Source: Constantimarinum furrinae (GTDB lineage Bacteria; Bacteroidota; Bacteroidia; Flavobacteriales; Flavobacteriaceae). Taken from it: a stretch of 64,000 bases of DNA. Location of the stretch: contig NZ_CP052909.1 of NCBI RefSeq assembly GCF_014295415.1, positions 1,612,001 through 1,676,000 on the forward strand, read 5' to 3'. Under the pieces are notes generated by a model, which had not been told where the DNA came from, searched no databases, and saw only the letters and a list, made by a program, of their open reading frames with translations. Position 1 is the first letter of the stretch, and each line of letters opens with the position of its first letter. A program made the position numbers and the translations under genes. Shown in pieces: positions 37,407 through 48,759 of the stretch.

Positions 37407-37808
37407 ATGAATACAGATCCAATATCGGATTTTCTAACCAGAGTTAGAAATGCAGTGAAGGCAGGACACCGTGTCGTAGAGATACCGGCTTCCAATCTTA
37501 AAAAAGAAATTACAAAGATCTTGTTTGATCAGGGTTTTATTTTGAGTTATAAGTTTGAAGATGATAAGGGACCGCAAGGGACCATTAAGATCGCTTTAAA
37601 GTATGACAAGCTTACAAAAGACCCGGTAATTAAGAAGATTCAAAGAATAAGTAAACCAGGTTTACGTAAATATGCAGGTGCTAATGAGCTACCACGTGTT
37701 TTAAACGGTCTAGGTGTTGCTATCGTTTCCACTTCTCACGGAGTGATGACAGGAAAGCAGGCCAAAGCCAACAACGTGGGTGGTGAAGTATTGTGTTACG
37801 TATACTAA
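37407..37808 (+). CDS. rpsH: 30S ribosomal protein uS8
   Basis: uS8 is a primary 16S-binding protein of the platform. The 133 residues begin [21 protein letters not shown] and end with the signature [27 protein letters not shown] (split: [13 protein letters not shown] and [14 protein letters not shown]). In E. coli it represses the spc operon through its own mRNA. The start ATG at 37407 follows a 70-base leader-like gap. Confidence 0.98.
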   Translation: MNTDPISDFLTRVRNAVKAGHRVVEIPASNLKKEITKILFDQGFILSYKFEDDKGPQGTIKIALKYDKLTKDPVIKKIQRISKPGLRKYAGANELPRVLNGLGVAIVSTSHGVMTGKQAKANNVGGEVLCYVY

Positions 37809-37821
37809 AAACAGACAAGAG

Positions 37822-38364
37822 ATGTCAAGAATAGGTAAAAACCCGGTAGCAATTCCAGAAGGAGTTACAGTTGATGTTAAAGACAACGTAATTACCGTTA
37901 AGGGGAAATTAGGAGAACTTACACAGGAGTTTTCAGATGTTGCCATTAAAGTAGAAGACGGCAACGTCTTTGTAGAACGTCCTTCAGATGCAAAGGATCA
38001 CAAAGCGAAACACGGTTTATACAGATCATTGGTTTTAAATATGATCGAAGGTGTTTCAGCTGGTTGGACAAAAGAACTCGAATTGGTTGGAGTAGGATAT
38101 CGTGCTTCCAATCAGGGACAGAAATTGGATATAGCTGTTGGATTCTCACATAATATCGTTATGGACATTGCTCCTGAAGTAAAAGTGGAGACCATTTCAG
38201 AAAAAGGAAAGAATCCTATAGTAAAATTAACTTCTTTCGACAAACAATTGGTGGGACAGGTTGCGGCAAAAATTCGTGCCTTCCGTAAGCCGGAACCTTA
38301 CAAAGGAAAAGGGATCAAGTTTGTAGGAGAACAAATTAGAAGAAAAGCAGGTAAATCTGCATAA
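37822..38364 (+). CDS. rplF: 50S ribosomal protein uL6
   Basis: uL6 sits near the factor-binding site of the 50S. The start [17 protein letters not shown] at 37822 gives 180 residues; an ATG at 37780 lies within rpsH and is rejected. The two repeated RRM-like halves and the signature [23 protein letters not shown] (split: [12 protein letters not shown] and [11 protein letters not shown]) are complete. Confidence 0.98.
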   Translation: MSRIGKNPVAIPEGVTVDVKDNVITVKGKLGELTQEFSDVAIKVEDGNVFVERPSDAKDHKAKHGLYRSLVLNMIEGVSAGWTKELELVGVGYRASNQGQKLDIAVGFSHNIVMDIAPEVKVETISEKGKNPIVKLTSFDKQLVGQVAAKIRAFRKPEPYKGKGIKFVGEQIRRKAGKSA

Positions 38365-38375
38365 GACATAAAGTT

Positions 38376-38732
38376 ATGGCATTATCAAAAGAAGATAGAA
38401 GACAACGTTTGCGTTTCAGAATACGCAAAACGGTTTCCGGAACTGAGCAGCGACCACGTTTGGCAGTTTTCAGAAGCAATAAAGAGATTTATGCGCAACT
38501 TATTGACGATGTAAATGGAAAGACCATTACTGCTGCATCTTCAAGAGACAAAGACATTGACGCTTCTAAAGTAAATAAGACTGAAGCAGCAAAATTAGTA
38601 GGAAAAGCGATCGCGGAAAAGGCGCAAAAAGCAGGAGTAGAATCTGTTTCTTTCGACCGAGGCGGTTACCTATATCACGGAAGAGTAAAATCATTAGCTG
38701 AAGGAGCTCGCGAAGGCGGCCTTAAATTCTAA
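38376..38732 (+). CDS. rplR: 50S ribosomal protein uL18
   Basis: uL18 binds 5S rRNA. The 118-residue protein shows [34 protein letters not shown] (split: [18 protein letters not shown] as the core signature) and ends [26 protein letters not shown] (split: [15 protein letters not shown] and [11 protein letters not shown]). Normal length; 11 bases after rplF and 5 before rpsE. Confidence 0.98.
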   Translation: MALSKEDRRQRLRFRIRKTVSGTEQRPRLAVFRSNKEIYAQLIDDVNGKTITAASSRDKDIDASKVNKTEAAKLVGKAIAEKAQKAGVESVSFDRGGYLYHGRVKSLAEGAREGGLKF

Positions 38733-38737
38733 GTAGT

Positions 38738-39262
38738 ATGTATCAAGATTATAAAAACATAGAATTAGTAAAACCGGGAGGTCTTGAATTAAAAGACCGT
38801 CTAGTAGGTGTACAACGTGTTACTAAGGTAACAAAAGGGGGTAGAGCCTTCGGATTTTCAGCTATTGTAGTTGTTGGTGACGAAAACGGTGTTGTTGGAC
38901 AAGGACTTGGAAAGTCTAAAGATGTAGCCAGTGCGATTGCAAAGGCTATTGAAGATGCCAAGAAGAATTTGGTTCGTATTCCTTTGAATAAAGCAACACT
39001 TCCTCATGAACAAAAAGGAAAATACGGTGGAGCCCGTGTTACATTGTTACCTGCTGCTGCGGGTACAGGAGTAATTGCCGGGGGTGCTGTTCGTGCGGTC
39101 CTGGAAGCAGTTGGAGTTCACGATGTATTGTCGAAGTCACAAGGCTCTTCTAATCCGCATAATGTGGTAAAAGCAACATTTGATGCATTATTGCAATTGA
39201 GAAGTGCACAAACGGTAGCTAAGCAACGCGGTATCTCTTTAGAGAAATTGTACAAAGGATAA
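38738..39262 (+). CDS. rpsE: 30S ribosomal protein uS5
   Basis: uS5 shapes the mRNA entry channel and affects accuracy. The double-stranded-RNA-binding N domain has [20 protein letters not shown], and the C domain has [21 protein letters not shown] followed by [26 protein letters not shown] (split: [15 protein letters not shown] and [11 protein letters not shown]). The N terminus is short, giving 174 residues. The spectinomycin-site loop VTKGGR is unaltered. Confidence 0.98.
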   Translation: MYQDYKNIELVKPGGLELKDRLVGVQRVTKVTKGGRAFGFSAIVVVGDENGVVGQGLGKSKDVASAIAKAIEDAKKNLVRIPLNKATLPHEQKGKYGGARVTLLPAAAGTGVIAGGAVRAVLEAVGVHDVLSKSQGSSNPHNVVKATFDALLQLRSAQTVAKQRGISLEKLYKG

Positions 39263-39274
39263 AAACGTAAGAAG

Positions 39275-39454
39275 ATGGCAAAAATTAAAGTAACAAAGGT
39301 AAAGAGTGAGATCAACCGAACTCAGAACCAGAAAAGAACATTAGAAGCATTAGGTCTTAGTAAGATCGGGCAATCTAAAGTTCACGATGACACGCCAAAT
39401 ATTCTTGGTATGGTAAATAAAGTTAAACATTTGGTTTCTGTTGAAACCGTTTAA
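39275..39454 (+). CDS. rpmD: 50S ribosomal protein uL30
   Basis: This small gene encodes 59 residues beginning MAKIKVTKVKSEINRTQNQK and containing TLEALGLSKIGQSKVHDDTPN and LGMVNKVKHLVSVETV. That is the single-domain uL30 pattern (KV..S.I.R...QR.TL.ALGL). It lies where uL30 is expected, 12 bases after rpsE and 10 before rplO. Confidence 0.96.
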   Translation: MAKIKVTKVKSEINRTQNQKRTLEALGLSKIGQSKVHDDTPNILGMVNKVKHLVSVETV

Positions 39455-39464
39455 GATATAAACA

Positions 39465-39917
39465 ATGGATTTAAGTAACTTAAAACCTGCAGAAGGTTCG
39501 GTTAGTAATAAAGGAAAGCGCTTAGGTCGTGGTCAGGGTTCGGGTAAAGCCGGAACATCGGGTCGTGGACATAAGGGAGCAAAGTCTCGTTCCGGTTATT
39601 CGAAGAAAATTGGATTTGAAGGTGGACAAATGCCATTACAGCGTCGTGTTCCTAAATTTGGTTTTACGAATATTAACCGTAAGGAATATCAAGGAGTAAA
39701 TCTTGATACGCTTCAGCAATTAGTTGACGATAAGAAAATTAAGGGAGATGTAGATTTCGATACCTTGGTTGGATTAGGTTTGGCCGGAAAAAATGATATG
39801 GTGAAGATCTTGGGAAGAGGAGAACTTAAGGCAAAATTAAAAGTATCGGCTCACAAGTTTACTGCCACGGCGCAAAAAGCAATTGAGGCTGCCGGTGGTG
39901 AAGTAATAACATTGTAA
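39465..39917 (+). CDS. rplO: 50S ribosomal protein uL15
   Basis: uL15 is a late-assembly protein whose extended N-terminal arm runs into the 23S core. The arm is plain: [20 protein letters not shown] followed by [18 protein letters not shown]. The globular end finishes with [15 protein letters not shown]. 150 residues, complete. Confidence 0.98.
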   Translation: MDLSNLKPAEGSVSNKGKRLGRGQGSGKAGTSGRGHKGAKSRSGYSKKIGFEGGQMPLQRRVPKFGFTNINRKEYQGVNLDTLQQLVDDKKIKGDVDFDTLVGLGLAGKNDMVKILGRGELKAKLKVSAHKFTATAQKAIEAAGGEVITL

Positions 39918-39930
39918 TTACAAGACACCA

Positions 39931-41274
39931 ATGAAATTTATTGAAACCATAAAGAACGTTTTTAAAATTGAAGAGCTTCGTAGCCGTATCATGGTTACCT
40001 TGGGATTGTTATTGGTTTACCGTTTTGGTGCACAGGTAACATTACCGGGGATTGATGCTTCTAAGCTTGCAGAATTCTCCGGAAATTTTGATGCCGGAGG
40101 AATTGGTGGATTGTTGAATGCCTTTACAGGAGGTGCATTTTCGAATGCCTCTGTATTCGCATTAGGTATTATGCCGTACATCTCAGCGTCGATTGTGGTT
40201 CAATTAATGCAAATTGCAGTTCCATACCTTCAGAAATTACAGAAAGAAGGAGAAAGTGGAAGAAAGAAGATCAATCAGATCACGCGTTGGTTAACTATTG
40301 GTATCTGTTTGGTGCAGGCACCTAGTTACCTTGCCGGATTACCTGCAATGGGAGTTCCAGCCGATGCATTTATTCTTGGGCAAACGCCTATGTTCTATAT
40401 CTCATCCGTGATCATTCTGGTAACAGGCTGTATCTTCGCGATGTGGTTAGGTGAAAAGATCACAGATAAAGGTATTGGTAACGGTATTTCCATCTTAATT
40501 ATGGTTGGTATTATTGCTACACTGCCCTTGTCTTTTGTACAGGAATATGCAGCAAGAGTATTTGAATCTAATGGCGGACTTATTCTAATCTTAATTGAAT
40601 TGGTTATCTGGTTTGTGATCATCTTGGCATCGGTGATGCTGGTCATGGCGGTAAGGAAGATACCGGTGCAGTACGCCCGCAGAACAGCGAGTGGTGGTTA
40701 TGAGAAGAATATTTTTGGCGCAAGACAATTCATTCCTTTAAAGCTGAACGCTTCAGGGGTAATGCCAATTATCTTTGCACAGGCTATTATGTTCGTACCT
40801 GCTACCGTAGCGAGTTTGTCGGATAGTGAATTTGCGCAAACCATACAGGCAAATTTCAGTGATATATTCGGATTGTGGTACAACCTAGTATTTGCAGGTT
40901 TGATCATTATATTCACGTATTTCTATACGGCTATCACAGTACCTACCAATAAAATGGCAGACGACCTAAAACGAAGCGGTGGTTTTATTCCCGGTATAAA
41001 GCCAGGAACAGACACAGCTGAGTTTTTAGATAGAATTATGTCTCAGATCACCTTGCCGGGGTCTATATTCTTAGCGCTTATCGCAGTATTTCCTGCCTTT
41101 GTGGTTAAGCTTATGGATATGCAGCAAGGTTGGGCATTATTTTACGGTGGAACCTCACTACTAATTATGGTTGGGGTTGCTATCGATACCATGCAACAAA
41201 TTAATTCGTATCTGTTAAACCGTCATTACGATGGTTTGATGAAGAGCGGTAAAAATAGAAAGGCAGTAGCATAA
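39931..41274 (+). CDS. secY: protein translocase subunit SecY
   Basis: SecY is the channel of the general secretion pathway in the inner membrane. The 447-residue protein has ten hydrophobic segments. The first follows [18 protein letters not shown], and a large loop [17 protein letters not shown] corresponds to the conserved cytosolic loop that contacts the ribosome and Sec[20 protein letters not shown] is the C5-loop signature. infA starts 2 bases after its stop; the adk and map genes often found between them are absent. Confidence 0.97.
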   Translation: MKFIETIKNVFKIEELRSRIMVTLGLLLVYRFGAQVTLPGIDASKLAEFSGNFDAGGIGGLLNAFTGGAFSNASVFALGIMPYISASIVVQLMQIAVPYLQKLQKEGESGRKKINQITRWLTIGICLVQAPSYLAGLPAMGVPADAFILGQTPMFYISSVIILVTGCIFAMWLGEKITDKGIGNGISILIMVGIIATLPLSFVQEYAARVFESNGGLILILIELVIWFVIILASVMLVMAVRKIPVQYARRTASGGYEKNIFGARQFIPLKLNASGVMPIIFAQAIMFVPATVASLSDSEFAQTIQANFSDIFGLWYNLVFAGLIIIFTYFYTAITVPTNKMADDLKRSGGFIPGIKPGTDTAEFLDRIMSQITLPGSIFLALIAVFPAFVVKLMDMQQGWALFYGGTSLLIMVGVAIDTMQQINSYLLNRHYDGLMKSGKNRKAVA

Positions 41275-41276
41275 TT

Positions 41277-41492
41277 ATGGCAAAACAACCAGCAATAGAA
41301 CAGGATGGAACGATAGTAGAGGCATTATCTAATGCTATGTTTCGTGTTGAATTGGAAAACGGTCATATTGTTACAGCACATATTTCCGGGAAAATGCGAA
41401 TGCATTACATTAAGTTGTTGCCCGGGGATAAAGTGAAATTAGAAATGAGTCCTTACGATTTAACTAAGGCTCGCATTACATACAGATACTAA
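41277..41492 (+). CDS. infA: translation initiation factor IF-1
   Basis: IF-1 occupies the A site during initiation. The 71-residue S1-like OB fold starts [26 protein letters not shown] (split: [17 protein letters not shown] and SNAMFRVEL) and includes [28 protein letters not shown] (split: [13 protein letters not shown] and [15 protein letters not shown]), ending RITYRY. Complete. Confidence 0.98.
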   Translation: MAKQPAIEQDGTIVEALSNAMFRVELENGHIVTAHISGKMRMHYIKLLPGDKVKLEMSPYDLTKARITYRY

Positions 41493-41502
41493 AATAAAAC
41501 AG

Positions 41503-41619
41503 ATGAAAGTTAGAGCATCAGTTAAGAAAAGAAGTGCCGACTGCAAGATTGTTCGCAGAAAAGGCAGATTATATGTTATTAACAAAAAGAACCCAAGGTT
41601 CAAACAAAGACAAGGATAA
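41503..41619 (+). CDS. rpmJ: 50S ribosomal protein bL36, zinc-free form
   Basis: This 38-residue protein starts [20 protein letters not shown] and ends NPRFKQRQG, the full bL36 frame. The usual zinc ligands are three Cys and one His. Here only one Cys (C14) remains; the others are Ser, Asn and Phe or absent. It is therefore the C-minus form that folds without zinc. It lies in the standard position between infA and rpsM. Confidence 0.96.
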   Translation: MKVRASVKKRSADCKIVRRKGRLYVINKKNPRFKQRQG

Positions 41620-41622
41620 GTT

Positions 41623-41997
41623 ATGGCAAGAATCGCAGGTGTAGATATCCCGAAACAGAAAAGGGGTGTAATCGCGTTAACGTATATCTTCGGAATCGGT
41701 AAAAGCCGTGCGAAGGATATATTGGAAAAAGCCGGAGTTAGCGAAGACAAAAAAGTAAACGAGTGGAACGATGATGAAATTGGTGCCATTCGTGATGCAG
41801 TAGGGTCTTTCAAGATCGAAGGTGAATTACGTAGCGAAGTTCAATTAAGCATTAAGCGCTTAATGGATATTGGATGTTACAGAGGTATTCGTCACAGAGC
41901 TGGTCTTCCTTTAAGAGGACAACGCACTAAGAATAACTCCAGAACAAGAAAAGGAAAACGTAAAACAGTTGCTAACAAGAAGAAAGCAACTAAATAA
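41623..41997 (+). CDS. rpsM: 30S ribosomal protein uS13
   Basis: uS13 is in the 30S head and touches P-site tRNA and the 50S. The 124 residues begin [26 protein letters not shown] and carry the signature [28 protein letters not shown] (split: [16 protein letters not shown] and [12 protein letters not shown]). Complete, 3 bases after rpmJ. Confidence 0.98.
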   Translation: MARIAGVDIPKQKRGVIALTYIFGIGKSRAKDILEKAGVSEDKKVNEWNDDEIGAIRDAVGSFKIEGELRSEVQLSIKRLMDIGCYRGIRHRAGLPLRGQRTKNNSRTRKGKRKTVANKKKATK

Positions 41998-42008
41998 TAC
42001 CTAGAGAT

Positions 42009-42407
42009 ATGGCAAAGTCTACCTCAAAAACAAAGAGTACGAAAAAACGTAAGGTTACTATCGAGTCTGTGGGTGAAGCTCACATCGCAGCCTCTTTTAA
42101 CAATATCATTATTTCGTTAACTAATAAGAACGGAGATGTTATTTCCTGGTCTTCTGCCGGTAAAATGGGCTTTAGAGGATCTAAGAAGAACACTCCTTAT
42201 GCTGCTCAATTGGCAGCCGAAGATTGTGCAAAAACAGCACATGAAGCCGGACTTCGTAAAGTAAAAGTTTACGTAAAGGGACCCGGTAACGGAAGAGAAT
42301 CTGCGATAAGATCGATTCACAATTCAGGAATTGAAGTAACCGAGATCATCGATGTTACTCCAATGCCTCATAACGGATGCAGACCTCCTAAAAGAAGAAG
42401 AGTTTAA
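42009..42407 (+). CDS. rpsK: 30S ribosomal protein uS11
   Basis: uS11 lies on the platform and contacts E-site mRNA. The 132 residues show [40 protein letters not shown] (split: [16 protein letters not shown] and KKNTPYAA) and the closing signature [17 protein letters not shown]. An 84-base gap separates it from rpsD. Confidence 0.98.
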   Translation: MAKSTSKTKSTKKRKVTIESVGEAHIAASFNNIIISLTNKNGDVISWSSAGKMGFRGSKKNTPYAAQLAAEDCAKTAHEAGLRKVKVYVKGPGNGRESAIRSIHNSGIEVTEIIDVTPMPHNGCRPPKRRRV

Positions 42408-42423
42408 TTAATAAATATCAATC

Positions 42424-42478
42424 TGAAGGATTAAAGAGGCTAGAGGATAGTTAAGACCTTAATTTAGTTTTCCCTTCA
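42424..42478 (+). promoter_or_regulatory. paired elements in the rpsK-rpsD gap (candidate uS4 leader)
   Basis: Within the 84-base gap before rpsD, TGAAGG (42424-42429) can pair with CCTTCA (42473-42478), and directly inside it ATTAA (42430-42434) can pair with TTAAT (42459-42463). These nested helices would enclose the G-rich segment GAGGCTAGAGG. uS4 represses the alpha operon through an mRNA structure in E. coli, and I recall leader candidates for S4 having been proposed in Bacteroidota. I cannot check whether this matches them. Confidence 0.4.
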
Positions 42479-42491
42479 AAAACACTTAAAA

Positions 42492-43097
42492 ATGGCAAGA
42501 TATACTGGTCCAAAAACTAAAATAGCCCGGAAGTTTGGTGAGGCTATCTTCGGAGATGACAAATCTTTCGAAAAGAGAAATTACCCTCCGGGACAACACG
42601 GTAACAACCGTCGTCGCGGTAAGAAATCTGAATATGCGATTCAGCTTGCTGAAAAGCAAAAGGCGAAATATACCTATGGTATCTTAGAGCGTCAGTTTAG
42701 AAATTTATTTAAGAAGGCTACAGCAGCTCCCGGAATCACCGGTGAAGTGTTGCTACAGCTTTGTGAGTCGCGATTGGACAATGTTGTGTATCGAATGGGG
42801 ATTGCCCCAAGCCGAAGCGCAGCCAGACAATTAGTATCTCACCGTCACATTACAGTGAACGGAGAAAAAGTAAACATCCCGTCTTACCAGTTAAAAGCAG
42901 GTGATGTGGTTGCAGTAAGAGAAAAATCGAAGTCGTTAGAAGCTATTGAGCAGTCTCTTTCTAATGCAAGTCATGTTTACGAATGGATCACCTGGAACGG
43001 TGAACAGAAAGAAGGAACTTTTGTAAGTGTACCACAAAGACTTCAAATTCCTGAAAATATCAACGAGCAGTTTATCGTCGAATTATATTCAAAATAA
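42492..43097 (+). CDS. rpsD: 30S ribosomal protein uS4
   Basis: uS4 initiates assembly of the 30S body and is the alpha-operon repressor in E. coli. The 201 residues begin [21 protein letters not shown] and include [10 protein letters not shown]. The S4 RNA-binding domain is seen in [30 protein letters not shown] (split: [16 protein letters not shown] and [14 protein letters not shown]). The N terminus lacks the Cys set that binds zinc in some uS4 proteins. Confidence 0.98.
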   Translation: MARYTGPKTKIARKFGEAIFGDDKSFEKRNYPPGQHGNNRRRGKKSEYAIQLAEKQKAKYTYGILERQFRNLFKKATAAPGITGEVLLQLCESRLDNVVYRMGIAPSRSAARQLVSHRHITVNGEKVNIPSYQLKAGDVVAVREKSKSLEAIEQSLSNASHVYEWITWNGEQKEGTFVSVPQRLQIPENINEQFIVELYSK

Positions 43098-43118
43098 TAA
43101 AAACACACGAGTCACACT

Positions 43119-44111
43119 ATGGCAGTATTTAGTTTTCAAAAGCCTGATAAAGTTATCATGATCAATTCTACCGATTTCGAGGGGAAATTTGAATTTCGCC
43201 CTTTGGAACCAGGTTACGGATTGACTGTAGGTAACGCATTAAGACGAGTTTTACTTTCTTCTTTGGAAGGATTTGCAATCACTTCGGTACGTATCGAAGG
43301 TGTTGATCATGAATTTTCAACTATTGCAGGTGTTGTAGAAGACGTAACCGAGATCATCCTTAATTTAAAACAAGTTCGTTTTAAAAGACAGATCGATGAG
43401 ATCGATAATGAGACCGTAACCATTTCAGTAAATGGAAATGAGCAATTAACCGCTGGAGACTTCCAGAAGTTTATCTCAGGATTCCAGGTACTTAACCCGG
43501 ATCTGGTAATTTGTAATATGGAAGCTAAGGTGAGCCTTAATTTCGAAATTACCATTGAAAAGGGAAGAGGTTATGTTCCTGCTGAAGAAAATAAAAAAGC
43601 AAACGCACCTCTGGGTACAATCTTTACCGATTCTATCTACACACCAATCAAAAATGTAAAATACAGCATTGAGAATTTCCGTGTAGAGCAAAAAACCGAT
43701 TACGAAAAACTGGTTTTTGAGATCATTACAGATGGATCAATTCACCCAAAGGATGCATTGACTGAAGCGGCTAAAACACTTATTCACCACTTTATGTTGT
43801 TTAGTGATGAGCGTATTACGCTTGAAGCCGATGAGATCGCTCAGACCGAAACTTACGATGAAGAGTCATTGCATATGCGTCAGTTGCTTAAAACCAAGTT
43901 AGTGGATATGGATCTTTCAGTTCGTGCACTTAACTGTTTAAAAGCTGCTGAAGTAGATACACTAGGTGACTTAGTATCGTATAACAAAAACGATTTGATG
44001 AAATTCAGAAACTTTGGTAAAAAATCATTGACCGAGCTTGAAGAGCTTGTAAATGTAAAAGGCCTTAGCTTCGGAATGGACCTTACAAAATATAAATTAG
44101 ATAAAGACTAA
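43119..44111 (+). CDS. rpoA: RNA polymerase subunit alpha
   Basis: The alpha subunit starts polymerase assembly and contacts promoter upstream DNA and activators. The N-terminal domain has [24 protein letters not shown] (split: [20 protein letters not shown]), and the alpha-CTD has [20 protein letters not shown] and [16 protein letters not shown]. 330 residues, complete. An 81-base structured gap follows before rplQ. Confidence 0.98.
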   Translation: MAVFSFQKPDKVIMINSTDFEGKFEFRPLEPGYGLTVGNALRRVLLSSLEGFAITSVRIEGVDHEFSTIAGVVEDVTEIILNLKQVRFKRQIDEIDNETVTISVNGNEQLTAGDFQKFISGFQVLNPDLVICNMEAKVSLNFEITIEKGRGYVPAEENKKANAPLGTIFTDSIYTPIKNVKYSIENFRVEQKTDYEKLVFEIITDGSIHPKDALTEAAKTLIHHFMLFSDERITLEADEIAQTETYDEESLHMRQLLKTKLVDMDLSVRALNCLKAAEVDTLGDLVSYNKNDLMKFRNFGKKSLTELEELVNVKGLSFGMDLTKYKLDKD

Positions 44112-44112
44112 T

Positions 44113-44177
44113 TCATCATACCCGTCTACCACATAGGTAGGTTTTGCTCCCCAGAGCGGGTTGTAGCAAGATGATGA
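44113..44177 (+). promoter_or_regulatory. multi-helix RNA element between rpoA and rplQ
   Basis: The outer arms TCATCAT (44113-44119) and ATGATGA (44171-44177) are perfectly complementary. Inside them CCC (44121-44123) can pair with GGG (44158-44160), enclosing two small hairpins: CTACC-ACATA-GGTAG (44126-44140) and GCTC-CCCA-GAGC (44146-44157). Together they give a compact branched fold filling nearly the whole 81-base gap, 15 bases before the rplQ ATG. No T tract follows. A leader for bL17 is the natural guess; no protein partner is shown. Confidence 0.5.
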
Positions 44178-44192
44178 TTAAAACCAAATGTC

Positions 44193-44687
44193 ATGAGACA
44201 CGGAAAAAAAACCAATCACTTAGGAAGAAAAACAGCCCATAGAAAAGCAATGCTTGCCAATATGGCCTGCTCCCTAATTGAGCACAAGAGAATCAACACT
44301 ACAGTTGCCAAAGCAAAAGCGCTTAAGAACTTTGTAGAGCCAATGATCACCAAGTCTAAGGAAGACACCACACACAACAGACGTATTGTGATGTCCAGAC
44401 TGCGTCAAAAAGATGCCGTAACTGAATTGTTCAGAGATGTAGCGGTGAAAGTTGGAGATCGTCCGGGAGGATACACCCGAATTATTAAATTGGGTAACCG
44501 ATTGGGAGATAATGCCGATATGGCCATGATAGAGCTTGTAGATTATAACGAGCTGTACAACGCCGGAAAATCGACCAAGAAAAAGTCTACACGTCGTAGT
44601 CGTCGCGGAGGTGGAAGTTCTGCCGCTGCAGCAACTGCACCTGCTGCTGCAACCAAGGCAAAAGATGCAAAGAAAGAAGAAGAATAA
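44193..44687 (+). CDS. rplQ: 50S ribosomal protein bL17 with extended tail
   Basis: bL17 is near the tunnel exit. The core (about residues 1-120) begins [21 protein letters not shown] and contains [20 protein letters not shown] and [29 protein letters not shown] (split: [19 protein letters not shown] and [10 protein letters not shown]). After it comes a low-complexity tail of about 40 residues: Lys/Arg-rich, then Ala-rich, then acidic. This makes 164 residues against roughly 120-130 in E. coli. It is the last gene of the superoperon and a strong terminator follows. Confidence 0.97.
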   Translation: MRHGKKTNHLGRKTAHRKAMLANMACSLIEHKRINTTVAKAKALKNFVEPMITKSKEDTTHNRRIVMSRLRQKDAVTELFRDVAVKVGDRPGGYTRIIKLGNRLGDNADMAMIELVDYNELYNAGKSTKKKSTRRSRRGGGSSAAAATAPAAATKAKDAKKEEE

Positions 44688-44711
44688 TTGAATGAATTAT
44701 GTTCAAGATAT

Positions 44712-44747
44712 AAAGGGATAAGCTTTTAAAGTTTATCCCTTTTTTTA
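44712..44747 (+). terminator. intrinsic terminator of the ribosomal superoperon
   Basis: AAAGGGATAA (44712-44721) pairs perfectly with TTATCCCTTT (44733-44742) around an 11-base loop, and the T run continues to 44747. It lies 25 bases after the rplQ stop. Confidence 0.93.
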
Positions 44748-44804
44748 TAAATCAATTGTTTAAAAGTTATATTTTCAAAATTATTAGATTGATTTCATTT
44801 AAAG

Positions 44805-44812
44805 TATTTTTG
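44805..44812 (+). promoter_or_regulatory. -7 promoter box for carA-eno
   Basis: TATTTTTG matches TAnnTTTG and is followed by CAG. It lies 17 bases before the carA ATG at 44830 and after the ribosomal terminator, so a promoter is required here. No good -33 element was seen. Confidence 0.5.
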
Positions 44813-44829
44813 CAGAACATTTGAAAAAT

Positions 44830-47237
<2,408 letters not shown>

Positions 47238-47312
47238 GCATTGACAACTTTTATTCTGATTATTCAGTCTAAAACGGAATTATTTACAGTATTTTCTTCT
47301 GAAGCTATGGAT

Positions 47313-47332
47313 TTAAGGTTTTTTTAACCTTA
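47313..47332. repeat. A/T-rich inverted repeat in the eno-gltA gap
   Basis: TAAGGTT-TTTTT-AACCTTA is a perfect 7-bp inverted repeat in the 173-base gap after eno. The T residues are in the loop rather than after the stem, so it is at best a weak terminator. No consensus promoter for gltA was found nearby apart from an imperfect TAATTTAG at 47382-47389. Confidence 0.35.
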
Positions 47333-47410
47333 GCAAGCACGCTATATGTTAAATAATCGTCCAATATTTTGTAATTTAGCAGTTCCGAAATTTTAACTCA
47401 AATATAAAAT

Positions 47411-48697
47411 ATGTCAAGAATAGCAACGCTCGAGATCGAAGGTAAAAAGTATGAATTCCCAATTATTGAAGGAACAGAAAACGAACTTGCCATCGATATC
47501 AAAACCCTTCGTGGAGTAACTAGTGGTATTACAACAATAGATCCAGGATACAAGAATACCGGATCTTGTGAGAGTGCCATTACCTTTTTGAATGGAGAAG
47601 AAGGGATACTGAGGTATAGAGGCTACGCTATTGAGGAATTGGCAGAAAAGGCCGACTTCTTGGAAGTAGCTTATTTGTTAATTTTCGGAGAATTGCCAAC
47701 AAGCGAACAGCTTGATAAATTTCATACTGATATTAAGGCTCAGTCGCACGTCGATGAAGATGTGAAAAAGATCCTGGACGGTTTTCCTAAATCGGCTCAC
47801 CCAATGGGTGTTCTTTCTTCGCTCACTTCGGCTTTAGTGGCATTTAATCCTTCATCCGTAAATGTAGACAGTGAGGAAGAGATGTATAACGCCATTGTTC
47901 GTATTATGGCTAAATTCCCGGTTTTAACGGCCTGGGCTTACAGAAAAAGAGTTGGGCTGCCATTGGATTACGGGGATGATTCCTTGGGTTATGTAGAAAA
48001 TTTCCTCAAAATGATGTTCAAAAAGCCCAGTGGAGAATACAATTCTAATGAGGTATTGGTAGAAGCATTGGATAAACTCTTGATATTACATGCGGACCAC
48101 GAACAAAATTGCTCTACTTCGACGGTTAGAATGGTAGGGTCGTCACATGCAGGGTTATTCGTTTCAATTTCGGCAGGTATTGCGGCTTTATGGGGTCCTC
48201 TTCATGGTGGAGCCAATCAGGCAGTCATCGAAATGTTGGAAGCTATTAAGGAAGACGGAGGGGATACAAAGAAATTTATGGCGAAAGCCAAGGACAAGAA
48301 CGATCCATTTAGACTAATGGGCTTCGGTCATCGTGTGTATAAGAACTTCGACCCCAGAGCTAAGATCATAAAAAAATCTGCAGACGATGTACTGGACAAC
48401 CTGGGAATAGAGGATCCGGTGCTGGATATCGCAAAAGGACTTGAAAAGGAAGCGCTTGAAGACAGTTATTTCGTGGACAGAAAGTTATACCCCAACGTCG
48501 ATTTTTATTCTGGAATCATTTACCGATCCCTCGGAATCCCTGTAGAAATGTTTACACCTATGTTCGCCCTAGGTCGTTTGCCGGGATGGATCGCCCAGTG
48601 GAGAGAAATGCGACTGCGTAAGGAACCCATTGGAAGACCGCGTCAAGTATACATTGGTGAAACAAAGAGAGCCTTTAAAGACATTAATTACAGATAG
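47411..48697 (+). CDS. gltA: citrate synthase
   Basis: Citrate synthase opens the TCA cycle by joining acetyl-CoA and oxaloacetate. The 428-residue protein is the hexameric Gram-negative type, with an N-terminal beta domain (KYEFPIIEGTENELAIDI). The catalytic residues are in the signature GFGHRVYKNFDPRA (His), in LWGPLHGGANQAV (His), and Asp in VDFYSG. It is followed by a strong terminator 20 bases after the stop. Confidence 0.97.
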   Translation: MSRIATLEIEGKKYEFPIIEGTENELAIDIKTLRGVTSGITTIDPGYKNTGSCESAITFLNGEEGILRYRGYAIEELAEKADFLEVAYLLIFGELPTSEQLDKFHTDIKAQSHVDEDVKKILDGFPKSAHPMGVLSSLTSALVAFNPSSVNVDSEEEMYNAIVRIMAKFPVLTAWAYRKRVGLPLDYGDDSLGYVENFLKMMFKKPSGEYNSNEVLVEALDKLLILHADHEQNCSTSTVRMVGSSHAGLFVSISAGIAALWGPLHGGANQAVIEMLEAIKEDGGDTKKFMAKAKDKNDPFRLMGFGHRVYKNFDPRAKIIKKSADDVLDNLGIEDPVLDIAKGLEKEALEDSYFVDRKLYPNVDFYSGIIYRSLGIPVEMFTPMFALGRLPGWIAQWREMRLRKEPIGRPRQVYIGETKRAFKDINYR

Positions 48698-48718
48698 CGA
48701 AAAAATTATATCGTTTTA

Positions 48719-48748
48719 AACCATCCATTTTTAGTGGATGGTTTTTTT
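48719..48748 (+). terminator. intrinsic terminator after gltA
   Basis: CCATCCA (48721-48727) and TGGATGG (48735-48741) form a 7-bp stem, extended by flanking AA/TT. Seven T residues follow to 48748. The next start codon begins only 12 bases later. Confidence 0.9.
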
Positions 48749-48759
48749 ATATTTACTGA

